Origin: Parietaria judaica
Taxonomy: Eukaryota > Streptophyta > Magnoliopsida > Rosales > Urticaceae
DNA: 64,000 nucleotides
Reading direction: 5' to 3'
NCBI GenBank assembly: GCA_954871525.1
Contig: OX940868.1
Span: 21,323,056 to 21,387,055, forward strand
Positions 11,239-24,276 of this stretch are shown in pieces. The position numbers and the translations under genes are program-made. Under the pieces are notes generated by a model. The model made no database searches. It worked only from the letters and a program-made list of their open reading frames with translations, and was not told the origin of the DNA. Position 1 is the first letter of the stretch. Each line of letters starts with the position of its first letter.

Positions 11239-13270
11239 CGGTATTTTAAACCTACCGTTTATTAAATTATAAATAATAACAAAACAATTCATAAAACTTA
11301 AAGTAATAAGTGATAACTAAAATAAAGTAGTATTAACCCTAGAGAAGCGTGATATGATATGATAATAAAGAGACAGTCACTTTTGTCATTTCAATTAGTT
11401 AAGCATATATCCCGAAACCCTAGATATTCGGGTTAACCACTCTCTCTTTTTCTTCTTTTGTTCGTTTGTTTCTTTCTTGCATAAACCAAACGTGGATATA
11501 CAGTGAAGCATCTGACGAATGTGCTGAAAAAGCAGAGAAAAGCTCACTCATCTCCAACTAATCATCAACATAAAGCTCGCTCTGTGGGACACCAGACCCT
11601 TCTCTCACTCTCTCACTCACTTATTCCAAGCTCTCCAACCAAAACCCTAGAGAGCTAAAGTAACTAAATATATTATCTGACTCAATGCTTACTGTTTGTT
11701 TCCATTTTTGTTAGGCAAAATCACTGGCGATTACTATGAATATGTTATCACTTATCATCATTCATCACCAATCAATCACCACATGTTGCTTGCTTGCACA
11801 GTTGCACTATAACTTGCTCTTGTGTGTTGTGCTTGTGACAAAAAAAAAAAAACCCACTAATTTAAGGAAGATTTACGAAATAAGAGTTCAATTTTGTATT
11901 AACTGTGTCCGTATATTAATTAAGCAGCAAATATTACTTCAAAATTACAAAATAAAATAGAAATTCAATTGTATTCATGCCCTGAATTACACGAGAGATA
12001 CATGCGTAATTTAGAATCAAACTTCAAAAACATTAATAATTTGATAATTTTTTATTAAATTAAAGATATCCACGACATGTTCATATCTCTAACTTATATA
12101 TTAACATAAATGAAATTGGATTATTAATATTGTTTTTTTATATTTGATATACTTTTGCCACTAAACAATATTTTGTTCAAAATTGTTTATGACACAAATA
12201 TACCTAATAAAAACATGAATCATCATTAGCAACGTGTATGTATATAAAGCCTAGACCTTGGAGAGCCAGATCATTGAGGCTCCTTTCTAGGCTCATGCAT
12301 GGCTACATAGCTAGTCTTTGTCGTGCATAATAACATGGTCAAGTGATTTACACATTTTATAAACGTGTAATTAAACTTATATACTCCCCATTTTATTTTA
12401 TTTTTATCTTTCTCAAACATCGTGAAGCCAAAATAGTAAATGCGGTTTCAGAAAAATTACGTGTATTATTAACATTTATGAGTCCTACGTACTTCCCAAT
12501 ACAAAGGAAAAAATAAAAATAATTATGAAGACAATTTATTATATCAAGGACTATTCATAAATGCCCACCTTATTATATATATAATTTGCATCTCTTTTTG
12601 GTGCAAAAGTGTGAGCCGTACAGAAAAATATTGGCAGCTTGCAAATCCGTATATTAGGTTAATAAATAATATTAATAATATGGTTTGAAGATCAGAAACT
12701 TTCTGACATGTGACAAAGCAAGGTTTCATATGCTCATTAATTTCACTAGTTTATGAGCATTGCCAGATTGCTGTCTGCTTATAGCTTAATTATATAAGAT
12801 AAAACGCGTAATCTTGGTCTGAGAAGAATCTAATTAGGGTTTATATATAATCTAAATCTGATATACAAATCATTCCTTTTCAGGCTCAGAACAAAAATGC
12901 AGTGCGATCCGATCGAATTGCAAGCTAATTACTCAGCAATTGAATATAGATGCATGTGCATGGTGGACATATATATACTGAATATATATAATTGGGATTA
13001 ATTAATGCACTTCTCCAAGCTGTTATATGCTTGATTAGGGTTTGATTAAACATGATCTTTGCTGTTATTTAGCTGTAAATTTGTACCCTAATAGGAACAA
13101 AAGACAGTGCAGAAGCTTGCGCTCCAAGAAATTCCCACTACTCACTGTCTTATTTTGTTTGTCAGACTTATAAACTCATGAACATGAAATGTTGGCAATT
13201 TTTATCCGAACATATTGCTTATATAAATATATATATATATATATGTGTGTGTGTATTTTAACCGTCTGAT
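11239..13270. other. Intergenic, no gene seen
   Basis: AT-rich with a pyrimidine-rich stretch at 11430-11660 (CTCTCACTCTCTCACTCACT) that resembles a plant 5' leader, but no convincing downstream coding frame follows. Nothing else is supportable. Confidence 0.45.
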
Positions 13271-13379
13271 TGGTTCACGGTTACAATTTTTTTTTTTTTT
13301 TTTTGTTTCATACTTTTAGCTTTCAGGGTTTTGTTTTACATATTTCATGTAATTTTGACTAGTGCTCTCCACGTAGAGC

Positions 13380-13850
13380 GAGCAGCCCATGGAAGAGCCT
13401 ACTTGTTAGTCTGGCATTCAGACGGGTCATGGTAACCCATGCACGCGTTGGACTGGCCATGGGCTGCCCAACCCGCAACGTCTTCCTAAACCGGGAAAAC
13501 TAACCCCTCTAAATGAGAACAACAAACCCCTCTCAAAATTATTTTTATAAATTATTTTGTATATTAAAATAATATAAAATGAAAATTGGGTTAGGTGCAG
13601 GCTGCCTACAACCATGACGGAAATATGAACAAGGCGGGTGGGGTTCAAAAGCCCCACTTCTTTTTATTTCAGCATGCTCGTTCCATTTTAAATTTTGGAG
13701 TTAAATTATTTCAAGATTTCAACTTAAACCCTCTTAGTTTTTTATTAAAGTAAAAAAAATAAAAAAATTCACGTATATCTTTTGCAAAATTTAAAATAAA
13801 ATCCCGCCCCCCCATAATGTAAATTCTAGTTCAGCCACTAACTATATAAC
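13380..13850. other. Probable degenerate transposon relic
   Basis: A locally GC-rich start (13400-13500) is followed by AT-rich sequence ending near 13849 in AGTTCAGCCACTA, which resembles the end ...CTTCGCCACTG of the element at 53692-54471. I could not find a target duplication, so this is a weak call. Confidence 0.25.
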
Positions 13851-13964
13851 CTACACCACCTATGCCTAGACGGGTTTTGGGCGGGCGCCAAACCACCTAC
13901 CCGATTAATAATACTAGCATAATTAATTTAACTTCTGATATTTAAAGAAGGAAAGCTATCTCCT

Positions 13965-13970
<6 letters not shown>

Positions 13971-14005
<35 letters not shown>
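13971..14005. repeat. (TG)n microsatellite
   Basis: An uninterrupted TG dinucleotide run following a short (TA)n tract. Likely length-polymorphic. Confidence 0.9.
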
Positions 14006-14007
<2 letters not shown>

Positions 14008-14838
14008 AAATGATTAATAAACATAGATGATTCAATATCTTATTTGTATCAGAAGATCATACAGTTTAGTCAAATTGTTATCTTAATTGATTGTTGGGCT
14101 TCATGCTTATAACGTCATATCACATGATTAGCAAAATAATTATATAGAACGTTTCATTTTAACGACTATATAGTATATATATGGCCGTCCTAATCAAACC
14201 TTTATTATAAGATTAGACGTGTCAATATCATAAATTAATTATGCAACCAATAATTATCTGGTCCATGAACCCTTCTGAAACTAAAACCCTAAACGTCCTT
14301 TAGGCTGCTAGAAGAACAAAAAGCTTGAGATTGGCTTAATCAATATGTTAAACAATAAGAAACAAAATGAGACATAACTCCATTAAAAAAGAAATGAGAC
14401 TTAACTTGGAGAGACATGCATGTTGAATATTCGCAAATTTATTGGAGTGATTTTATGCTACATCACTCCATAGAATTTTAAAAAATTATTTCTTTTTCAA
14501 TTATTTTAATCAATGAATCAAAAAGTGCCCACTTAAAAAAAACATTAATTTAGTCCACGATTAGAGCAAGCATATGTTGAAGAATGACAACGAAACAAAA
14601 AAAATAAGAGGAAACAAAATAAATTAGTTCGAGATTATGATCCGAATTAGCTGACAAGACCCGTCATGTTTCGAAGATCCACAATGCGACATAGAACTAT
14701 TCGGATTTGTTTTTGGGAGTCTTTCTATTTTAGCAAATTGTGTATTTGAATTTTTTCTCTAAATAAAAGATAGAGGCATGAAATTTCACAAAATGAAATT
14801 AAATCTTGAATTGGATTTTTTTTTCAAACTCCGACTCA

Positions 14839-14940
14839 TTGAATCTATAATTATATAAAGAATTATGGATTTTTATCCGGATATACTATTGAATCTATAA
14901 TTATATAAAGAATTATGGATTTTTATCCGGATATACTATT
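14839..14940. repeat. Perfect 50-bp tandem duplication
   Basis: A unit beginning TTGAATCTATAATTATATAA and ending CCGGATATACTA occurs twice in a row without a visible mismatch, offset by 50 bp. The identity implies a recent duplication or an assembly artefact. Confidence 0.85.
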
Positions 14941-15159
14941 TTAGGCTTCAGAGCTACAATTTTCATAAACACTCTTCGTAGTTAAATTGATTTCTTCGAT
15001 CATAATGAATTGAAAATTTTGCCCATATAGTTCTTCGTGATCGGATTTTAACGTATAACTTCCCTTGTTGATTTCTATTATAATTTGCATCGCTAATTGC
15101 TCTCATATTATTGCACTAGTTTTGGAGGTATAAGCAAGTAGCAAGCAAAGACAACAACA

Positions 15160-15397
15160 TCAAGCAAAAAGGAGGAAGAAGCAAAGAAACAAGATAAGGA
15201 AAAGCGAGTGAAGCGAAAGTGAAAGAAGACCGATTGACCATTCAATTCAATTATAAACCAAATGAAAGAAAAGAGATGCCATTCATTGACGTGGAATCAC
15301 TGAGACTACTGCATATGGGAGGGCAATAATGGGACAGAGAAAGAGACAAAGCACAGACTCACATTGCTTGTCATCTATATTATAGAGAGAGAAAGTG

Positions 15398-15431
<34 letters not shown>

Positions 15432-15700
15432 GTGGTGGGTGGTGGCCGGCGCGGTCTGGGGTGGTGCTATTGGATGGGGCAGACAGTGTCTTGGCCTTAT
15501 CAGACACACACACACATATCTCTCTCTCTCTGATTAGGGTTTTGGGGTCAGTTCTGCCCATACCTAGTGGCTGGTTGGCGAGGGTTCATCACCTCAGCCA
15601 TGCAAATTCTCAGCCATACCATTCTAGTGAACTCTCTTTCGTATTCACACCGGTTCAAGAATCTAAGCATCTTTCTATCCCTCGTTAGATACATGCCTCG
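15160..15700. other. Purine/pyrimidine-rich and GC-elevated intergenic block
   Basis: A purine-rich stretch (15160-15230) is followed by (GA)n at 15412-15432, a GC-rich core at 15432-15480, short (CA)n and (CT)n runs, and a less AT-biased stretch to 15690. Opposite-strand ORFs of 75 and 92 codons overlap here, but neither shows a domain. The composition resembles a promoter or leader of a plant transcript. I cannot say what is transcribed. Confidence 0.3.
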
Positions 15701-17760
15701 AGAATCTTATTTATATATATCAGACAAAAATATCAAGTAGAATACAGAAATAAACGGTGGTAAACATTTTTTTTACGTTAAAATTCAATTTGAGTAGAAA
15801 ATTACGGGCCGGGTAGTAAAGAAAATTTAAGTTTCGACGAGGAAGAGTGACATACCAAAAATAAATAACGACTAGGTTTACTTACTCTAATCCGAAATGG
15901 GAAAGTCCATCCGCTTCTACGTACAACTAAAACCCTATCGGGCTTCACCTGCCAAAATATTTTGGTCCCTATATTTTTTTTTTCTTCTTGCTTTAATTTT
16001 AATAATTATCATAAAATATAAATTGGGACAGTCAAATTTAGATGCAACACTTCACTTTCATTTATCTTTTAATAAGTTATATATTAAAAAATGGTGACCA
16101 AGTATATACTAAAACAAGATCTATAGTTACATGACCGATTGAGATTCAAGCAAAAGCACAAACAATATATCAAAATTATAAAAATAAAAGGAAGCATAAT
16201 TTTTGTCACACTCAACTAAACACATATATATTCCATGGACCCAATGGCCATGGACAAGAGAATTTAAAGAAGGAAATTTTGGAATAAGCACAAGCGATGT
16301 GTCTGTGATAATACACCCACCAAACAAACAAGAGAAGTGGTCTCATTTTCAAGGAGAGAATATTTTAAGTGATTAACAGTGATCTTTGCCGACAAAAAAA
16401 AAAAAAAAAAGTTTTGGTGAAAGGCCTTATTCAAATCGGAGGATTTGCTATGTATTTGTATGGCACGATTTTATATAAAAACTATTTTTGTGTACCCTTT
16501 TATTCTTATTTGTACAATTTTTGAAGCTTCTTCTCATTTTGTTTTTTTTTATTTATTTTAAGAGAGATATTTAATTTTGTGTTGATTTTAGGGGAATTTG
16601 TTGAAAATGTTGATTTCTGTTTATTTCAAGTGAGATTAAAGTCATTGGAGATGTTGATTTTTAGTTGAAATTATTGACTTTGGGTTGATTTTAGGTGCAA
16701 GTGTTTATTTGGTGTTGATTTTTAAGTGAAAATTAATTGATCCATAGATATACACTCAATTGTCTCTACTATATATATATATATATATATAGTTATATAC
16801 AATGTCTCTACTCAAATGAATATTTTCCCATGTTAATGCCCACCTAATAAGCATTATTATTTATTATACTTCCATGAAAATTCCTTTTAAATAGAGCAAT
16901 ATTCTATTTTGAAATGACTAGTAATGAAGAATTGATTGAGTGCACTAACTAAAAACCAATGTTCTTGATCTTTGGAACTTGAAAAAGACACTCTTTTGAA
17001 CAATTTCCAAAAATGATTAAAAATTTTGTGTCAATGTGAATACAACCTTAATTGCGTAAGTGGCGATTGGAATATGGGTTGATTTTTTTTTTCTTTCTAA
17101 ATTAAATACTCTTTAGGCCTATTTGAATGATCTAAGTACTAATCATTGCCCATAAGTTCTTAAATCTGAACTAAGTCTCCTCCTTTTATTTCATAAAAAT
17201 GACTATTTCAATCTTATTAATTCACAAAATAGTCGGACCACTATAGTACTAGACAACCAAACTCCCAAAAAAAAGATCTCAAATTACCAAATCTGTATAA
17301 CAAAGCTAAAAACCCATGAATCATTAATGTGAATTGTGACTCCAGCTAATTCTGACATTACCAGTACAGTCAAAAAAAATATTTAATTTCGATATAAGTA
17401 GCTAACTTTTTTTTATTTTTATGACACTATAAATTCTTTTTTACAACCAAAGTTTCTAATATCCACATTATATAACTTTTTCTTTTAAATTGTGTCCATC
17501 TTTTAATCAATCTAACACACGTGTCACCTTCCAAAAAAATTCAAAATAATGTTTTATATTTATTTAAGTGAGTGATAATTTAGAGAGAAAAAAATAATAG
17601 ATCCCAAAAATATATCCGTGAAAAAAAATCAAATTTATATCATAAAGTTAAAACATTAAGTACTTAAACCGCTATTAACCTGTAGATTAATAAATAAATA
17701 ATTCCTAAACGACATCTCAATTATTATAAGCTTTCCATCTTCTCTCTCCTACCCACCATA
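15700..17760. other. Intergenic, no gene seen
   Basis: AT-rich. A (TA)n run is at 16770-16791 and a poly-A run at 16394-16411. Around 16580-16730 the motif GTTGATTTT(A/T) recurs several times, a loose low-complexity repeat. Confidence 0.45.
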
Positions 17761-17785
17761 GCTCCAAGCCCATAATTGTCTTTCC

Positions 17786-17814
17786 ACTTCTCTCTCTCTC
17801 TCTTCTATATAAAA
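17786..17814 (+). promoter_or_regulatory. (CT)n tract and TATA box of the RING-H2 gene
   Basis: A TCTCTCTCTC tract runs straight into TATATAAA (about 17806-17813), roughly 105 bases upstream of the ATG. A TATA box with an adjacent Y-patch is a common plant core promoter layout; the transcription start would be expected near 17840. Confidence 0.6.
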
Positions 17815-17918
17815 ACAACCTCATCTTCCCAATCTCCTCAAATTCATTCATTCAATTCATTCATTCTTCATCAACTCACACTCCACCAAAAGAATCTCAG
17901 GACTTCACAGCAGCGAAA

Positions 17919-18434
17919 ATGGGCTTCCCAGTCGGGTACTCGGAACTTTTCCTGCCCAAACTCTTCATCCACGCGCTTTCCCTTCTGGGTTTCCTCCGCA
18001 AGCTCATTTCCATGGCTTTCGCCCTTCTGGGTCTCCCAGATTTCATCGAACCCGACTACTATGCGGTGAGTCACGCTCATTGGCACGGCCCCGACCCGAT
18101 AACCCATCGACCCGAAACGAGCTCCCTCTCCGCGGTTCTGATCCGGGAGCTGCTCCCGGTGGTCCGGTTCGCGGAGCTCCGGGCGGGCCCGGCGGCGGAG
18201 AGCTGCGCGGTGTGCCTGTACGAGTTCGAGGGCGAGGACGAGATCCGGCGGCTGAGGAACTGCTGCCACGTGTTCCACCGGGCGTGCCTGGACCGTTGGA
18301 TCGGGTACGATCAGAGGACGTGCCCGCTCTGCAGGACGCCTCTGATCGAGGATTTGAGCCTCAATGAGCGGCTTTGGGCTGCTTCTGGGATTCCTGACTT
18401 TTACTCCGAGTACTCGCAGATCACTGGTTTGTAG
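17919..18434 (+). CDS. RING-H2 finger E3 ubiquitin ligase, BRH1/RHA1-type
   Basis: This intronless 171-residue protein has a hydrophobic N-terminus (residues about 9-40, LFLPKLFIHALSLLGFLRKL...), which may be a membrane anchor, and a C-terminal RING-H2 domain. The zinc ligands read C96-x2-C99, C115-x-H117, H120-x2-C123 and C135-x2-C138, the RING-H2 order, with the conserved Trp127 before the last Cys pair (DRWI). These proteins recruit an E2 and ubiquitinate substrates. Length, anchor and RING position match the plant BRH1/RHA1 family, whose founding member responds to brassinosteroid; which paralogue this is cannot be decided. The start is the first ATG after the leader and is preceded by AAA. 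The gene body is much richer in GC than its surroundings, so long shadow ORFs run antisense. Its substrate is unknown. Confidence 0.93.
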   Translation: MGFPVGYSELFLPKLFIHALSLLGFLRKLISMAFALLGLPDFIEPDYYAVSHAHWHGPDPITHRPETSSLSAVLIRELLPVVRFAELRAGPAAESCAVCLYEFEGEDEIRRLRNCCHVFHRACLDRWIGYDQRTCPLCRTPLIEDLSLNERLWAASGIPDFYSEYSQITGL

Positions 18435-18610
18435 CTTTGGCCGGTTTCTAGAGGGGGGAAAATGAGAAGACAGTTCTTTTTGGGGTGGAAGTGTACATAG
18501 GGGAAAGATTAGGGCAAGTTTTGGAGCGAGTGAAGGGCTGTTGTACAGTTTTTCTTTTTTTAAGTTACAGAGGAAACGTGAAATGAAATAATGGAATTTA
18601 AAGGACATTA
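18435..18610 (+). other. 3' UTR of the RING-H2 gene
   Basis: Sequence after the TAG is T- and G-rich and contains GAAATGAAATAATGG near 18580-18596, a plausible near-upstream polyadenylation element. The exact cleavage site is not visible. Confidence 0.4.
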
Positions 18611-21600
18611 CTTTCTTCGATCTTGCATTTATTAATTTATTTATTTATATACTATATATTTAATAATTTAATTATGTTTTGGGTCTTTGTTGAGTATTTA
18701 GTGTACAATTTTTATCATACTGAGAAGCACTTACAGAAGAAAAATCATATGTGAAGTTATGATTTCAAAACAAAGCTATTTCTGAGGCAGAGGGGAATTA
18801 AAAAAAAATAGATTAAAAGCTTTATAACTTCGATTTCTTTTGGTATTAACTTCTCCTTTAGGGTGTTTTTTTTTTTTTTTTTGAGCATATTGGCTAATTG
18901 CCCGTGCTTCGGGTAATGGGCACTACACGAGGCCGACCTTGAGTTGGTCTTATTTTATCAGAGCTTTAGGTTAAATTAAATTTCGGTGCCTTCAAAGTAT
19001 TTAAAAATTAATTTTTTATTTTTATAAAATGTAAAAGTAATATGTAAAAAAAATAAGACCTTAAATTTAAGAGCCCGAGCGCCTTGCTCGCTTATAATAA
19101 GGACCCGGCCTGCGCTACATCAAAACAGTCTTAGGCCATCCGATATGAGCTTAATTTGGGCGCATGTATAATGTACATCAAAATTGATGTGCATTGTCCA
19201 CGTCGGTCAATGCACGAGAAGTGCGGAATGCCTTGTCCATCCGGTCTGGCACATGACTAGTTTAGATTGATGACTCTTTTGGTTTAATTCTTCCATTTTT
19301 GTGTGGTGAACTTACGGTTTTGAGTTTACGTGAAAATTTCTTAGTTAAAGTCTAAATTAAGACTTTTTCAGCAGATTCACTGAGACTTAGGCCATTGGAA
19401 AGAAAAAAAAGTATAATGTATAGATAGATTTGTTGAACTAATTAGATTACATTGAAGAGTACACGTACCACACACACACGTATATATAATATAAGTGCAT
19501 AATTGCTACTTTGTTTTTGGGCATTTCTTCTTTTTGAAGTGAAAGCAATTCATAAGTTGATCATTTCAATTTCCAAGATTTTGATGCTTGCAATCATTTT
19601 GCCGGCTTATTGGGATCTCATAATTAAACAATGAGTGCACATATTTCATTATATCGGGTTTTCTAAGTTTATTTTGCTTTCCAAACAAATTAATCCCTTT
19701 TATTGGTATTGCTTTTTTCTTCTATAAGTTCACGTGAAATCACGTACACTTTTTTTTATTAAATGATGAACATTGTATTCAACTAGTCTATGTTAGAACT
19801 TAGAATAGTCTCACTTATAGGCGAAACTAATTCGATAATGCATAAAGAAAATCATTAAAACACTTTAACATCGTATAAATTATCTCATAAAAAAATTGTC
19901 CGATTTTAAATAATGTACATATTAAGTATCATGGAATTCTGCTAAAACATTAATTGAGAATAAAGTGAGTAGCCAATGACTTTGTGATTTTTTGGCTCAT
20001 TTATTTTTAATCGAATTCTATTATTTTTAGACCGATGCTATTTAATATTACAATTTTTTTACTTTAAAATCAATTGAGATAAGAAAAAAATATCATAATT
20101 TTCTAGATTTTATTAAATCATTTTTTTTTATGTCAGATCCTCATCCGTTCACTTGAGCTGAGTGATTCTATAGCTTTGATAATATTGGACTCATATTTAC
20201 TCAAGTTCTTCATTTCTTTTGTAGTATAAATGTATGAGCCGTTAGATTTGATCCAACGGTCCATTTTGCATCTTTTTTTATTGTTACTTGGGTAGGGAAC
20301 AAATAGCCGCTCATTATCACATAAATGTCCTAATTTATTATTTCTGTAATATTTTTGTTTTATAAAGTAGGTAAACTACAATTGAAAAATTCAATAAAAA
20401 GAAATCTACATTGAAACTTCCCTCTAATGGCCAACATGAAATTAAAAGGCAATGGACCACATTAATCTTCTTTTTCTTTTTTCTTTTTCTTTTTTTTTTT
20501 ATAATTTTTTTCCTAACAATCTTGATATAAGATTAATAACTTATTAGTTATTATTAGTCAAGGCAATCGGGTGGACGCGGGCTGTCCTTTGTCTTTGAAA
20601 GCCTATATAAGCGGCTTCGATTGTCCGCTCAAATATATTAAAAATGAGACTACATGTAAACAAACACACCTTAAGAATTTATTTGACGGATAAGTCTACA
20701 CCCGTACTCGGCTCGTCCTGATTGGTTAAGATTGGTTCGTGAAAATGCATGTATTGTTTTTTTTCTTCTTCATAATTTTAGCTTTCTTAGCATATATTAG
20801 TCATATTTCCATGCGTATGCATTGTGATTTGTTAATCTTATTGACGTTCACGACCTTAAGTTGTTTATATTTTCTTTTAATTATTAAGTCAACCATATAA
20901 TAATATTACGTCATTAGAATATTTAATATGAATATTCTAACCTATTGACACAAACACCATGCACCATAACTCTATTATAGATGATTTTAATTAGTATTTA
21001 ATGAGTAGTCCAAACTATCTAATCTAGATATGCATGTTTCTGACTATATGTGCTATTTATTCAAATAAATCTCCGAACTTTCTTAAACTATGTCTAACAT
21101 CATACAATAAAATCTTCTATATTTTATTTCTCTTATTTTCCAAATTTCATGTCTCAAACATTATTATTATTATTATAAGACATAGCAAAGAGATATATTT
21201 AAAAAAAATGCTGAAATGATTACAAGTTTATCTTTGAGATGCTTTTCAATTATTACTATATTTTAAGGAAGAAAAAAAAAAGATAAATATTCAAAAGGCA
21301 TATAACGCGTAAACAAGCCTAATATGATTGAAGCTTAATAAGGATAACGAGGCATATTGAACCATGTGTATAATTGTGAACAAAAAGGCTACACGTCATG
21401 GATTCTCATTCTCTCCAAAATACAAGAAAATTCAAACTTCAAAGTAATAATATATATATATATATATATATATATGTGAGAAATATTTGTGGTAAGTACC
21501 TAATTTTATACTAAATATGTTAATATAAAAGCCAAAACACTCTTGAGATTTAATTTTTTCCATCCTAAATTAATCTATGTTAAAAGGTAGAGACATATCC

Positions 21601-24040
21601 ACACGACTCAACTTCATTAAAATGTTGAATAATTAATATTTAGAGTTTAATCGTATACGTGCAGCAAATTTTAATGGGATACTGAAATGATAAATTAGCT
21701 AATAGGACTTACCATATATGTAGTCATCTTAATGTTTTATTACTATAAAATAGACATAGTAGTGTCTTATTAAGCTTTTTATACATCATTTAAGGGTCAA
21801 TTTGCAAAGAAAAAATAGTAGTATTATAGTAAAGAGGACTTGGCAGAAATATGGTCTTTTTAAACCGGGTGGTTATTGAATATGAAGACAACGCTAGCTT
21901 GACTCGGTGATAATTTCATTACTACTTCGATGATCAAGAGGTCTTAATTCAATGCGATGCAAATGCAGGCCTCTTATACCAACCACGGTTAACATTATCG
22001 ACGTGCCGCCCTCGAAGTGATTGTCGTAAGGCTTTTGCGGCAGTTATATTCTCAAACCCATCTCCGTCATTCTTCTTCTTCTACCTACCTTTTAGTTACT
22101 TATAATTTGGATTCATATTGGACGTACGTTAGTAATACTAAGTAGCTATACATGTAAATTTTGCATTCGATCATACACCAACTTAAAAAATAGATATAAC
22201 AAAGAAATCACAATGAACCTCAACACTATTAAAAAGTGCTTTAAGTATTATAACCGGTAAAAAGGAAATTGACAATACACTTTGTACAAAATAGGAATAT
22301 ATACCGCAAAAGTACCTATATATTACATACATGTTTAATTGTTTATCTTTACATATGCCTTTAATACTCGCATTCACATATGTCAGAGCAATACATTTAT
22401 ACCCTTCTATAGAAATCATACAAGTATATATATTGTGTGTGTTTGTAGGTATTAAATAATCATGCATGGGACATATTCCTTGTATTTATCTTATCCTATT
22501 TACCTATTTTTTCCTTTTTGTATTTTTTTATCCTATTTACCTATTTTTTCCTTTTTGTATTTTTTTATCCTATCAGCCCCACCAATTTCTAATGCTATAC
22601 CCACTTCCCAACAAATAGTTAGAAAAATGGAACTTTTATTTGTTCCCATTATTCTACGACCACCAAACTCGTTATTTATATAATTTTCAAAAATTAATGT
22701 TATCTTTTTTAGAAAGGAGAAAAAAATTAAATTTAATGGCGATATAATAATTTCCTAAAGTCACGTTACAAGATAGATTACAGTATAATCAGACTCGGTA
22801 ATTATGAATATTAAATAATTGGCTCTTCTAGAAGGTAACCATTTTCAACCATAACGTTGATGTTAATTACGTTAACGTTACGTATAATAATTATATACAA
22901 ACACAAATGTAAGCATATATATATATATATATATTAATATATGTGTACACCTAACTATCACCTGGCGTTTTATAAAATTTCTCTTCATGTATTATCAAGA
23001 AAATAATAAATTTATGACTCTTAGGTAAAAAAAAATAAAAAAGAAGAAGTGAATCACGTACTCTCTTAGAAGTGTTGTTGAAGAGCCAAAGAAGAGGATA
23101 ACAAAAGAGTCAAAGTGCGTTGGCTAATTACTTAATAATAGAGAAATAAATAATACTAATATATTGCTTATTTGGTTTAAAGTCCTCATTCAGATTAATA
23201 TGAGAAGATAAAGACATAGTCATCAAGCATATGTCAAAGAAGAAGTCCATGATCTAGAACATATGATCTCATAAGTTGGCTTATTGTGGTGACTATTAAT
23301 TAAAATCTATTTAAATTTAGGGTAAACATTGGGTACGTACTTTGAGTGTATGATATGAACGTTAAGATTTATTTAAGTTTGATCATTTTGATGCATGAGA
23401 CACTTTCAGTAATTTTGTAGGTTTTATGTACTATTATCTGACTATCAAATTATAAATGAAGATCATTTTACTGCATTTAAATTTTTGTTATTAATTTACT
23501 TGAATCATTCTATTTTTGAGTTAATTGAGGTAAAAATATCTAACTTGCAGTCAAATAGAAATAAGAGTGTCCAAGTTTTTTTTTTTTTAGTAGGTGAAAT
23601 ACCCAAATAAAATAACTGTGCAACTATATTTTTCTGTCTAACGACCGTCTCTTAGTTCCTTGTGCAACCTCTCTTATTTTTCACTTTTTTTTTTTACCTC
23701 GTGAATAATATAGATGTGAAACCAAAGTGGAATATAAGCAAAGATTTAACGTGGCTCAACTTTAACATAAGAGATAATAATTAGAGAAAATTGTCTAATC
23801 ACACTTTTTTTTATTTAATTTGAGTGCTTTGCCCATTTAAAAAAAACTTACATACTCTCACCTCCGATTAACTACAACTCGAGTACTTTTACCTCATCCT
23901 ATGTTTTTCTTTCTCAAGAGGCGAATCCGTCATATCCTCAAAACGACACACCAAATATTATAAAAAACGTCGTTTCAGTTTTACTAAAAAAAAACGCAAA
24001 GACGTCGTAAGTGACGTCGAACGAATACAAGAAGAGCATT
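18611..24040. other. Long intergenic region with transposon relics and no gene
   Basis: Mostly AT-rich DNA. A locally GC-richer stretch at 18890-19260 (GCCCGTGCTTCGGG..., GCGCCTTGCTCGCTT...) looks like an eroded repeat, but no ends are visible. (TA)n runs are at 21453-21475 and 22918-22934. All ORFs are short and without recognisable domains. Confidence 0.45.
22492..22571. repeat. Two-copy tandem repeat, ~39 bp unit
   Basis: The unit TATCCTATTTACCTATTTTT followed by TCCTTTTTGTATTTTTT is repeated twice nearly perfectly. Pyrimidine-rich on the plus strand, non-coding. Confidence 0.8.
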
Positions 24041-24276
24041 TAACACTATAGACCCAGAAAACGACAAAAAAAAAAAAAAAAAAAAGCTTTATAATGTCGT
24101 AATTGTTCAGCTACTTTATATATAGATCCAATACACAACCTCCACATAGAAAAGAAAAGGATAAAGATGTAACTTTTCAGGTCCAATACACAAGCAATCC
24201 AATCTTTCTCAGGTAACCAAAAACGACACTCAGTCTCCAATTCGACCAAAGAATCCAAATTCCATCAATATCACGA

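Noticed and set aside
10743..11292. Overlapping ORFs of 86-164 codons on both strands, Arg-rich
   Set aside because: They lie on the hAT element and arise from its repeated GTCGCGAC motifs; the translations are low-complexity Arg/Ser/Ala repeats.
11430..11700. A gene starting at the CT-rich leader-like tract
   Set aside because: No coding frame of more than about 75 codons follows and no splice-compatible protein-like exons were found.
17871..18608. 245-codon ORF antisense to the RING-H2 gene
   Set aside because: It is opened by the GC-rich codon usage of the real gene. The Arg/Pro-rich translation has no domain, while the sense strand shows a complete RING-H2.
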